Origin: Methylibium sp.
GTDB lineage: Bacteria > Pseudomonadota > Gammaproteobacteria > Burkholderiales > Burkholderiaceae_C
NCBI GenBank assembly: GCA_013824165.1
Contig: PNNH01000004.1
Coordinates: 1 to 56,188 of the forward strand
Direction: 5' to 3'
Length of the DNA stretch: 56,188 nt
The notes beneath the pieces are model-generated. The model worked only from the letters and a program-made list of their open reading frames with translations. It did no database searches and was not told the DNA's origin. A program made the translations under genes and the position numbers. Shown piece after piece: positions 1-7,231 of this stretch (position 1 is the stretch's first letter; every line of letters starts with the position of its first letter).

Positions 1-299
1 GGGGCCCTGAACACTCCCTCAGGGAGCAAGTTCTGGAAGAACGCTGGAAGCAGCCATCCGTTCTTGTTTGAGTAGCTCCCGTTCATGACCGTCGACCGGA
101 CATCTCTCCACAACGTTTCCTGCTCCGCAGGAGTGTTAGCCAAGTACAAAGCTGACAGCGTGGGTTGCGACGCAAGTCCAATGAACGCTTCGTCCGCCAC
201 AAATCGCGTCGTGACAGCATCGTCTGATAGCCGGTACTGAAAGAGGACTCCGACTCGAGCACCGGCTGGCAGAAAGATTCCCAGCGGCCGAATGTTCAT
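1..299 (-). CDS. hipA: HipA-family serine/threonine kinase toxin, N-terminal part (cut by window edge)
   Basis: About 99 residues of the N-terminus are visible; the rest lies beyond position 1. Translating the minus strand from the ATG at 299 gives a beta-rich N-subdomain ending in the block FFQNLLPEGVFR, a hallmark of the HipA N-terminal domain. HipA kinases phosphorylate glutamyl-tRNA synthetase or other targets and cause growth arrest and persistence unless bound by HipB. The start codon overlaps the hipB stop by four bases (ATGA), indicating translational coupling. Whether the kinase domain is intact cannot be seen. Confidence 0.85.
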   Translation of the reverse strand, partial: MNIRPLGIFLPAGARVGVLFQYRLSDDAVTTRFVADEAFIGLASQPTLSALYLANTPAEQETLWRDVRSTVMNGSYSNKNGWLLPAFFQNLLPEGVFRA

Positions 300-715
300 T
301 TGGCTTTGCGGGTCGACCAGCTAGTTGGAGTTTGAGCAAGCGGCTCCCGACCAAACGCCGCGGCCATTCGTTGTCGCATGTCCTTGGGAGAGCTCGCTTG
401 CTCCCGAATACTGACTGGCTCAGCGGCCCTACGTACGCGCTCAAGTGCAGCTTCCACTCGAGATTTCACTAATGGCGCGGTGGTTGGGCCGGCTTCAACA
501 GCTGCAGACACGCCCTTGGGAACAAGGACCAACTCGAATCCCAATCGGTCGGAAAGCGCTAGGAGCGTACTCACCTTGAAGTCCTGCTTCCCACTGAGAA
601 CATTCGTCAGAGTTCGCTGGGAGATGCCTGCAAGTGCTTTGAGGTCGGCCTGACGAATGGCTTGGTGCGTCACCGAATCCCGAAGTGCGTCTGAGACATC
701 GCGAATAGTTTTCAT
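296..715 (-). CDS. hipB: HipB-type XRE-family antitoxin/repressor
   Basis: A 139-residue protein with a Cro/C1-type helix-turn-helix at roughly residues 20-70 (QADLKALAGISQRTL, then NVLSGKQDFKVSTLLAL). HipB binds HipA as antitoxin and represses the operon. The C-terminal half is low-complexity and longer than in E. coli HipB. The ATG at 715 is chosen: a longer frame opens at 742, but that start lies inside the operator palindrome at 722-752, and starting at 715 leaves the whole operator upstream. The gene overlaps hipA by four bases. Base composition is less GC-rich than in the genes to its right, consistent with horizontal acquisition. Confidence 0.85.
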   Translation of the reverse strand: MKTIRDVSDALRDSVTHQAIRQADLKALAGISQRTLTNVLSGKQDFKVSTLLALSDRLGFELVLVPKGVSAAVEAGPTTAPLVKSRVEAALERVRRAAEPVSIREQASSPKDMRQRMAAAFGREPLAQTPTSWSTRKAK

Positions 716-721
716 GGCAGC

Positions 722-752
722 AAAGTAGTATGTCCTGTGCAAATACTACTTT
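722..752. promoter_or_regulatory. Proximal hipBA operator palindrome
   Basis: A perfect 10-bp inverted repeat, AAAGTAGTAT (722-731) and ATACTACTTT (743-752), separated by 11 bp and lying seven bases upstream of the hipB start. Its outer hexamers AAAGTA/TACTTT recur with identical spacing at 786-816. Known HipB proteins bind palindromes in their own promoter, so this is the likely autoregulatory site. Confidence 0.75.
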
Positions 753-785
753 AGCTCCACAACGGACGCAACGAAAAATAGCATC

Positions 786-816
786 AAAGTACCATTTTCA
801 TCTGTGAAACTACTTT
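786..816. promoter_or_regulatory. Distal hipBA operator palindrome
   Basis: AAAGTA (786-791) and TACTTT (811-816) stand 19 bp apart, exactly as in the proximal operator. The two sites are 64 bp apart centre to centre, about six helical turns, which would place two bound HipB dimers on the same face of the DNA. The inner four bases of each arm are not conserved, so this site is probably weaker. Confidence 0.6.
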
Positions 817-1239
817 ATTGCCATAATGAACGAAAGACGCACGAAGGCTGACGCACTGCCAACGACCCACTTGACTTCAGTTGAGGGAGCGGCTGTATCT
901 GGCTCATTCCCGGGAATGAGCGAATGAACACCACTGCAATCATTGATGCGCAAGCTCTCATCGGGCGCTCTGACCTCGTCGGCGCCAGTGCGGGCAAGAG
1001 TGCGGCTCTCCTACTGATCGCCGCTACAGCCGCGCTGCCCAACAGTGAGCGTCCAGTCCGTCCATCTTGAAGACCGTACGGCTAGCTGCGACACCTTGAA
1101 CCGAGTTCGGCCGATGGGCGAGCATCGCGACCATGTGTCGAGCGACGATTTGGTTGAGAGTGATGGTGCTGTCGTCGTCAGCCGCATGTGATCGATCCTT
1201 TCGTCGTCGCGCTGCCGTTTGGCGCCAGCTTCTTCGGTG
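817..1239. other. Stretch without a recognisable gene, containing a 20-bp palindrome
   Basis: No frame on either strand gives a recognisable protein here. A 48-codon plus-strand frame (ATG at 924 to TGA at 1070) is open but resembles nothing I know and has no convincing ribosome binding site. The perfect 20-bp palindrome GCTCATTCCCGGGAATGAGC covers 902-921. The stretch separates the hipBA promoter from the broken comEC fragment and looks like decayed or recombined DNA. Confidence 0.5.
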
Positions 1240-2031
1240 TCAGGCTCTAGGCTGGCACTGGTGGGGCAGCAACTCCTCGATGCGGCTGGCCGCCTGGTCA
1301 CTCAGGCTCAGGCCAGCCAGCACACTGGCGCTGGAAGCATCGCCGACCTGCTGGCTGATCGCATCGCGCAGCCACTGCCGCGCCCGGCCCAGCCACCACG
1401 CCCCGCCCGCCTCCAGCTGCGTCGCCTGCCGCACCACGCCGGTGGCGCGCAAGCCCTGCTCGAACAGATGCAGTCCATGGTCAAAGCCTTGCGGATTGGC
1501 CAGGCCATTGGGCTGGCGCAGTCGCAGCAGCAGGCGCCATCGATCGCCAGCCTGCCAGCGCGGCTGCGCCTGCTCGCTGCCGCCCGCGCAGTACTAGCTC
1601 TCGGCAGCAGGCGCTCAGGCACGCCAGCGGGCTGGGCAGCGCCCGGCTGCGGGTCGCGCGCCGGGCCTTCGCGCTTGAACTCGAAACGCCAGCCCGGAAA
1701 GCCACCTTGCCCCTGCACCGCCTGCGGCAGCGACGCGACCCGGCCCTCGACCCACAGATCGCGTCCCTCCCCGGCCGGATCCAGCGCCACGGCCAGACGC
1801 TGCTCGGCACGCCAAGCGCCTTGGCTGAAGGCCGGCAGCGCCAGCGCCACGGCGGGCACAGCGCAGGCTGGCACAGGCGCAACGCCAGGCCAAGCACAGG
1901 GCGCCCAGGGCCAGTGACAGCAGACCCAACTGCACGGCGGGCGAAGGCAGTGCGGCGCATTGCCGCAGCAGGACCAGCCAGGCCAGACCCTGCGCCGTCC
2001 AGTGGTGGGCGCGCCAGGAGTCCTCAGCCAT
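1240..2031 (-). pseudogene. Truncated and frameshifted comEC remnant
   Basis: Pieces of a ComEC/Rec2 N-terminus are spread over two frames. From an ATG near 2031 one frame reads a hydrophobic segment (LQLGLLSLALGALCLAWR in essence); from about 1874 another frame carries the DUF4131-like block RDLWVEGRVASLPQ and GWRFEFKREG; from about 1585 the first frame resumes with RWRLLLRLRQPNGLANPQGF, then LRATGVVR and VLAGLSLSDQAA. A TAG stop interrupts that frame near 1590, where TGG would be expected. Homology ends near 1280, before the channel and metallo-beta-lactamase domains. ComEC is the inner-membrane DNA channel of natural transformation; this copy cannot work. An intact copy elsewhere is possible. 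Confidence 0.7.
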
Positions 2032-2162
2032 GGCCCTCCCGTGGCTCAAGCGTGAACGACCGTGGACCCCGTCACCCGCGCCGTATCCGCAATCGCCGCC
2101 ACGTCACGGTGTAGGATGCCCGCCACCGACTTCTAACCGTTTTTCCTCGTCCGAGTAGCCCC

Positions 2163-2651
2163 ATGAGCCAAGCCTCCCATCCGGTCTATCAGCGCCTGCA
2201 GTCCCTGGGCATCAATCTGCCACCCGTCTCGGTGCCGGCCGCGGCCTATGTTCCCTTCGTCCAGACCGGCAATCTGGTCTTCATCTCCGGCCATATCGCC
2301 AAGAAGCCGGACGGCACGCCCTGGGTCGGCAAGCTGGGACTGGATACCGACACCGCCACCGGCCAGGCCGCGGCGCGCTCGATCGCGATTGAACTGATGG
2401 GCACGCTGCAGGCGGCCGTGGGCGGCGACCTGGGCCGCGTCAAGCGCATCGTCAAGGTGATGAGCCTTGTCAACAGCACGCCCGAGTTCACCGAGCAGCA
2501 TCTGGTCACAAACGGCTGTTCCGAGTTGCTGGGCGAAGTCTTCGGCCCTGCCGTTGGCGCCCACGCCCGCAGCGCCTTCGGCGTGGCGCAGATCCCGCGC
2601 GGCTCCTGCGTGGAGATTGAACTGATCGCCGAAGTGGAAGTCTCGGCCTGA
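2163..2651 (+). CDS. RidA/YjgF-family protein
   Basis: A 162-residue member of the RidA/YER057c/UK114 family. RidA proteins hydrolyse reactive enamine/imine intermediates made by PLP enzymes; this longer subgroup (about 150-160 residues) is less well characterised. Visible family features are NLVFISGHIAKKPDG in the N-terminal half, the QAA.RSIAIELMGTL helix, and VEIELIAEV at the C-terminus, the latter usually part of the trimer core. The stop overlaps the ATG of dsbB (TGATG), so the two are probably cotranscribed and coupled although functionally unrelated. The catalytic arginine of canonical RidA is not evident at the usual place, so deaminase activity is uncertain. Confidence 0.85.
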   Translation: MSQASHPVYQRLQSLGINLPPVSVPAAAYVPFVQTGNLVFISGHIAKKPDGTPWVGKLGLDTDTATGQAAARSIAIELMGTLQAAVGGDLGRVKRIVKVMSLVNSTPEFTEQHLVTNGCSELLGEVFGPAVGAHARSAFGVAQIPRGSCVEIELIAEVEVSA

Positions 2652-3148
2652 TGTTCCTGCCTGCGAACCGCCTGCCGGCGCGCGCGCTGGCTTTCATCTG
2701 CGTGTCCAGCCTGCTGTCGGTCGGCGCAGCCCTCATTGCCCAGCACCAGTTCGGCATCAAGCCCTGCCCCTGGTGCGTGATGCAGCGCGGCATCTACCTG
2801 CTGATTGCCGCTGTGGCCGGCCTGGGCTGGCTGGCAAGCAAGCAGCGCCCGCTGCGCAACGCCGCGCTGGGGCTGACCCTGCTGCTGTCCCTGGCGGGTC
2901 TTGTGGCCGCCTACTATCAGCATGAGGTCGCGTCCAAGCTGGCCTCTTGCGACATGACTTTCGCCGATCGCTTGCTGGTGGCACTCAATCTCGAAGAACT
3001 GTGGCCCGACGTCTTCATGGTGACCGCCACCTGTGCCGAGGCCGCGGCCTACCGGCTGCTGGGTCTGCCTTACGAGATCTGGAGCGGCCTGCTGTACGCG
3101 GCGCTGGCGGTGCTCGCTGTTTCTGCACTGCGAAGCAAGAGCTACTGA
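2651..3148 (+). CDS. dsbB: Disulfide bond formation protein DsbB
   Basis: A 165-residue inner-membrane protein with four predicted transmembrane helices (about 10-30, 42-62, 68-88 and 140-160). The CPWC motif at residues 38-41 is the DsbB redox pair that passes electrons to quinone. The second periplasmic loop carries Cys in ASCDMTF and in ATCAEAA, matching the pair that reoxidises DsbA. Length is typical of the family. The start codon overlaps the RidA-like stop. No dsbA is nearby. Confidence 0.92.
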   Translation: MFLPANRLPARALAFICVSSLLSVGAALIAQHQFGIKPCPWCVMQRGIYLLIAAVAGLGWLASKQRPLRNAALGLTLLLSLAGLVAAYYQHEVASKLASCDMTFADRLLVALNLEELWPDVFMVTATCAEAAAYRLLGLPYEIWSGLLYAALAVLAVSALRSKSY

Positions 3149-3426
3149 AGCAAGCCGGGCGGCCCGCCGCCCGCTCGTGGAGAAGCGTGGCGCACCGGCT
3201 GTGCGGTGGCACTGACGACGAGCGGGCTGGGCCAAGGCGCAAGGGCAAGCTGAGTCGAAGCCGCCCGACAGGCGCCCTCGCAAATTGATGCCGGCGACAA
3301 GAAGCTTCGACTTGCGCCCGCAGCCTTTCTTACCGCGGCTGTCACGAACTTGCCCGCAAGGCTCTTGCGGAGATTCATCGCCGGTTAAGCTTCAGGCCCT
3401 CCGATGACAGGCCGCGCCGTCGACGT

Positions 3427-5127
3427 ATGAAACCAGTTCCCCTGACCCCGGCTGCCTATTCGAAGCTGGAGCCCAGCTCGCTGGCTGCAGCCGTTGTGCT
3501 GGCGCTCTACCTGGCCTTGTGCCTCAATGCCCCGGAGCTGGTCGAGCGCGGTGTTGCCCTGACTGAAGCCGGTGCCCGTGGCGGGACCTGGGCGACCACG
3601 CTTGCGGCCGAAGCAGGTCTGGTTCTGGCTGTCTGCCTGCTCTTGACTGTCACGCTCTCAGGCCTGGGACGCACCGTGCTGCTGGTCAGCGGCGCGGTCC
3701 TGACCCTGCTATCCGTCGCGGCCAGTTACTACATGGTGCGCTATGACGTTGTCATCGGCTACGGCATCGTGCAAGCGGTGCTGGCGAGTGATCAAGCTCT
3801 CTCGCGCGAAAAGCTGGGATACGAACTGGCGGTGTGGCTGCTCCTGCTGGGCGTTGCGCCACTGCTGGCCTGGTGGCGCTTCGCAGTGCGGCACAAGCCC
3901 GGCAATCAGAGCTTGAGTCGCTGGCCTTCCTGGCTTCATCGCCTGGTCCTGCTGGGCGCTGCGCTGGGCCTGGCGTTCGCCAGTGATGCCGCTGTCCGGC
4001 ATCAAGCCGAGCAGCACCACGGCCTGAAGCCAGCCGTGAGCCCATCAGGCCTGGTAGCCCACAGATATGTGCCGACGAACTGGCTTTCCGGTCTGAGCAT
4101 GACCGCTGCCAATCGCGCCACAGGGGCCCTGCGCGAGCATCGATTGAGTGATCCGGCGGAGCAATACACCTACGAAGAGCGCACGCCGCTGGATGACGTG
4201 ACGGTGGTGCTGGTCATCGGCGAGACGACGCGGCATGACCACCTCGGCCTACTGGGCTATGAGCGAGACACGACGCCGCGCCTGGCACAGGAGCCAAGCC
4301 TGGTGGCCTTTCGGGCCGAATCCTGCGACACCTCCACTCGCCTGTCCCTGGCCTGCATGTTCGTGCGGCCGGAGGGTGTCGTCCCCGGCCAGGGCTTTGC
4401 GCCGGACCGGATTGATGAGCAAAAGGTCTTCAGCGTGTTTCGTGAACTCGGGTTCACCACCGAACTATTCGCCATGCAGAGCGAGGTCGGCTTCTACCAT
4501 CGCGTCGGCCCCGATTACTACAAGATGCGCGAGCTCATCGTCGCCGACGCCCGGGCCGGACATGCTCAGCCACTGGATGGCCTGCTGCTGCCAGAAGTCG
4601 AGGACTCGCTTCGCCGTCATCCCCATGGCCGTCACATGATCGTCCTGCATTTGAAAGGCTCCCACTTTCTTTACAGCCAACGACATCCGCGCAGTTTCGC
4701 CCGCTGGACTCCAGAGTGCCTGAACACCAACCAGACTTGCAGTCGCGAGCAACTCATCAACTCCTACGACAACTCGGTGCTGTACGGCGACTACGTTGTA
4801 GCCCAGATGCTGGATCACCTGCGAGACCGCAAGGCTCTCGTCGTCTTCACGTCCGACCATGGCGAGTCGATTGGGGACGGCTTGCACTTTCATGGCACGC
4901 CGAGGGCCATCGCGCCACCCGAGCAGCGCCGCGTTCCGCTCATCTTCTGGGCCTCGTATCCGCTGCTGGGCGATCCCGTGCACCGAAGGGCCTTCGACCG
5001 CCTGCGCGAACGTGCGGCCGCCGGCGACACCGCGCAACACCAGCAGCTGTTCGCGAGCATGCTCGGCTGCCTGTCAATCGCTTCTCAGGACGGCGGCATC
5101 ACGCCCGCCGACAACCTTTGCCAATGA
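3427..5127 (+). CDS. eptB: Phosphoethanolamine transferase, EptB type (Kdo-specific)
   Basis: A 566-residue inner-membrane enzyme with about five N-terminal transmembrane helices (up to about residue 190) and a periplasmic sulfatase-like domain. It transfers phosphoethanolamine from phosphatidylethanolamine to lipopolysaccharide, lowering negative charge and polymyxin affinity. Zinc and catalytic motifs are GETTR (265-269), the nucleophile region CDTST (300-304) and FTSDHGES followed by HFHGTP. The stretches ASYYMVRYDVVIGYGI, TRLSLACMFV and LHLKGSHFLYSQRHPRSFA are closer to E. coli EptB, which modifies the outer Kdo, than to EptA. It is monocistronic, preceded by 278 bp without a gene. Acceptor specificity is inferred from similarity. 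Confidence 0.87.
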   Translation: MKPVPLTPAAYSKLEPSSLAAAVVLALYLALCLNAPELVERGVALTEAGARGGTWATTLAAEAGLVLAVCLLLTVTLSGLGRTVLLVSGAVLTLLSVAASYYMVRYDVVIGYGIVQAVLASDQALSREKLGYELAVWLLLLGVAPLLAWWRFAVRHKPGNQSLSRWPSWLHRLVLLGAALGLAFASDAAVRHQAEQHHGLKPAVSPSGLVAHRYVPTNWLSGLSMTAANRATGALREHRLSDPAEQYTYEERTPLDDVTVVLVIGETTRHDHLGLLGYERDTTPRLAQEPSLVAFRAESCDTSTRLSLACMFVRPEGVVPGQGFAPDRIDEQKVFSVFRELGFTTELFAMQSEVGFYHRVGPDYYKMRELIVADARAGHAQPLDGLLLPEVEDSLRRHPHGRHMIVLHLKGSHFLYSQRHPRSFARWTPECLNTNQTCSREQLINSYDNSVLYGDYVVAQMLDHLRDRKALVVFTSDHGESIGDGLHFHGTPRAIAPPEQRRVPLIFWASYPLLGDPVHRRAFDRLRERAAAGDTAQHQQLFASMLGCLSIASQDGGITPADNLCQ

Positions 5128-5233
5128 TCCACGAGCGCGGCCCGCTTGCGGCTTGATCTGGACTGAGCTGAGTCAAGCTTTCACGAGCGCCCAAGTGCTA
5201 GCCTGAGCGCCCTGTTCCTTGCACCGAACGTCT

Positions 5234-6415
5234 GTGAGAAAAGTCGAAGCTCTGATTGTCGGCGGCGGCCCTGTCGGCCTGTCCATGGCCTCCGCACTGG
5301 CCGACGCCGGCATCGCCAGCACGGTGCTGGAATCAGCACCCGACCGCGAGCTGGCCGACCCGGCAGAGGATGGTCGCGAGATTGCACTGACACACCGTGG
5401 CATGTCCATCCTGCAGCAGCTTGGCGCCTGGCAAGACCTGCCCCCGCAAGCCATCTCACCGTTGCGCCAGGCCCGCGTCTTCAACGGCAGCGCGTCCGAC
5501 TCGCTGCACTTTGCCGATCCCCGGAGCGACCTCGGTGCGCTGGTACCCAACCACTGGCTGCGCCGCATCGCCTGGCTGGGCTTGCAGCGCCGGCCGCTGG
5601 TGACGCTGCGCTGCGAGGCCCGGGTGGCGGCGCTGAGCCTCGACTCAGGCTCCGCCACGCTGACACTGGCCGACGGCGAGCGCCTCTCGGCCCCACTGGT
5701 GATCGCCGCCGACAGCCGCTTCTCGACGCTACGCCGCCTGGCTGGCATCGGCGCCGAGATGCGCGACTTCGGCCGCAGCGTGCTGCTAGCTCGCATTGAG
5801 CATGAGCTGCCGCATCAGGACCAGGCGCTGGAGTGTTTCCACCACGGCCACACCATGGCCTGGCTACCGCTGGGCGGCATCTCGCCCAAGCTCAGCTCCC
5901 TGGTGCTGACGCTGCCAACCGATCAGGCCGAGCTGCAGCGCGGCTGGAGCGAGGCGCAATGGCTGGACTGGGTGCAGCAGCACAGCCAGCAGCGCCTGGG
6001 CCGGCTCACGCTGGCCGGGCCGCGCCACCACTACCCGCTGGTGGCCGCCTATGCGCACCGCTTCGCCGCGCGGCGCTTTGCACTGGTCGGCGACGCCGCG
6101 GTGGGCATGCACCCGGTCACCGCGCATGGCTACAACTTCGGTCTGTACGGCGTGCAGCGCCTGACCGCCGAGCTGGCTGGCAACCGCGACAAGCTGGATG
6201 CCGACGTGCCTCTGCAGCGCTACTCCACGGGCCACCGTCGCGACACCTGGCCCATCTACCAGGGCACCAATGCGGTGGTGAAGCTGTTCACCGACGAGCG
6301 CAGACCGGCACGGCTGCTGCGCCAGGGCGTGCTGCGCCTAGCCGAGCATCTGCCGCCACTGAAGGCGGTGATCGCACACCAGCTGACGTCCAAGCCACGC
6401 GGCCTGGCGGCCTGA
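5234..6415 (+). CDS. ubiM: UbiH/UbiF/UbiM-family FAD monooxygenase, probably UbiM
   Basis: A 393-residue class A flavin monooxygenase of ubiquinone biosynthesis. The N-terminus carries the dinucleotide-binding motif IVGGGPVGLSMA; a second FAD motif is LVGDAAVGMHPVTAHGYNFGL near residue 290. The HPVTAHG(F/Y)NFGL form fits UbiM, a broad-regioselectivity hydroxylase found in beta- and gammaproteobacteria, better than UbiH or UbiF. The GTG at 5234 is preferred to the in-frame TTG at 5219 because it begins immediately before the Rossmann strand. It runs convergently into the PEP-CTERM gene with only six bases between stops. The exact ring position hydroxylated cannot be told. Confidence 0.78.
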   Translation: MRKVEALIVGGGPVGLSMASALADAGIASTVLESAPDRELADPAEDGREIALTHRGMSILQQLGAWQDLPPQAISPLRQARVFNGSASDSLHFADPRSDLGALVPNHWLRRIAWLGLQRRPLVTLRCEARVAALSLDSGSATLTLADGERLSAPLVIAADSRFSTLRRLAGIGAEMRDFGRSVLLARIEHELPHQDQALECFHHGHTMAWLPLGGISPKLSSLVLTLPTDQAELQRGWSEAQWLDWVQQHSQQRLGRLTLAGPRHHYPLVAAYAHRFAARRFALVGDAAVGMHPVTAHGYNFGLYGVQRLTAELAGNRDKLDADVPLQRYSTGHRRDTWPIYQGTNAVVKLFTDERRPARLLRQGVLRLAEHLPPLKAVIAHQLTSKPRGLAA

Positions 6416-6421
6416 GCTGCT

Positions 6422-7090
6422 TCAGCGGCGCTTGGCCGCCTGGCGACGCCGGGCCAAGGCCAGCCCACCCAGGGCCACCAGGCTCAGCGCCAGCGAAGCC
6501 GGCTCAGGCACGGCGTTGCGCTCGGCGACGATGAAGTCCTGGGCGCTGGCGTTGTACAGGCGGGTCACGGTGTACTGGCTCTGGGTCGCGTCGAGCTGGC
6601 CGAACCAGTTGGCCGCCTGGTTGCGCACGGCGGTGCTGCCGCCGGACTGCAGGAAAAAGTTGCCGGCCAGCAGGTTCAGCGGGCCGTTGCTGTCGTAGAG
6701 GATTTCCCACAGCGCCAGCTGGAAAGCCACGCTTTCGGTCTTGGTGTCGATCGGACCGGCCACGGTGTAGAGGCGACCCATCAGATCGGCCTGCCGGACC
6801 GTGAAACCGTTGGCACTGCCGGTGGCCGCAAACTGGTGCTGGTAGGTGGTGTTGAACGAGAACGGCTGCAGGATGTCCACGCAGAAGGTCAGAAATTCCT
6901 GCATGCCCTTGCCGAGGTCGGCCTGGCCGCGGAATTGCCCCACATTGACTGTGCCGGACTTGCTGGTGTCGATGGCCTCCGAGCCCAGAGAGAACTGGCT
7001 CAGGTTCACCGGCGCGGCCTGAGCGCCGGCGACGAAAGCGGCCGTCAGGGAGGTGGCGAGGACATTCAGGCTCAGGCGGGTGATGTTCAT
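6422..7090 (-). CDS. PEP-CTERM sorting-domain exported protein
   Basis: A 222-residue exported protein. The N-terminal signal peptide (about 25 residues, ending AGAQA) is followed by a secreted domain of unknown function and the C-terminal tripartite sorting signal: VPEPASL, a hydrophobic helix (ALSLVALGGLALA), and the basic tail RRRQAAKRR. Proteins with this tail are recognised by the exosortase/PEP-CTERM system of exopolysaccharide-producing Gram-negative bacteria and anchored or released at the surface. The start at 7090 is chosen because the signal peptide begins there; the frame extends 12 codons further upstream. No exosortase gene is in the window. Confidence 0.85.
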   Translation of the reverse strand: MNITRLSLNVLATSLTAAFVAGAQAAPVNLSQFSLGSEAIDTSKSGTVNVGQFRGQADLGKGMQEFLTFCVDILQPFSFNTTYQHQFAATGSANGFTVRQADLMGRLYTVAGPIDTKTESVAFQLALWEILYDSNGPLNLLAGNFFLQSGGSTAVRNQAANWFGQLDATQSQYTVTRLYNASAQDFIVAERNAVPEPASLALSLVALGGLALARRRQAAKRR

Positions 7091-7231
7091 GATGGGGACC
7101 GGTGGGCCGAAGCGGCCGGGTTGCAATGGTCTGCAGTGTCTGCATTAGCACCGCGCCTGTTGATCCCCGATGCGGGCGGTTCGGGCGGCCGGACGTGAGA
7201 TGCATCACGCCGGCAGCCGCCGCCAGGGGCT

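Noticed and set aside
924-1070. A 48-codon plus-strand frame
   Set aside because: No ribosome binding site, no recognisable features and decayed surroundings; kept only as a note.
1240-1300. Resemblance of LSDQAASRIEELLP to the N-terminus of IS5-type transposases
   Set aside because: The first part continues ComEC (VLAGLSLSDQAA), the resemblance is short, and no transposase body or terminal repeats follow.
3149-3426. GGGCGGCCCGCCGCCC-like stem after dsbB as a terminator
   Set aside because: The stem is short and has no T-run; nothing else in this intergenic stretch is convincing.
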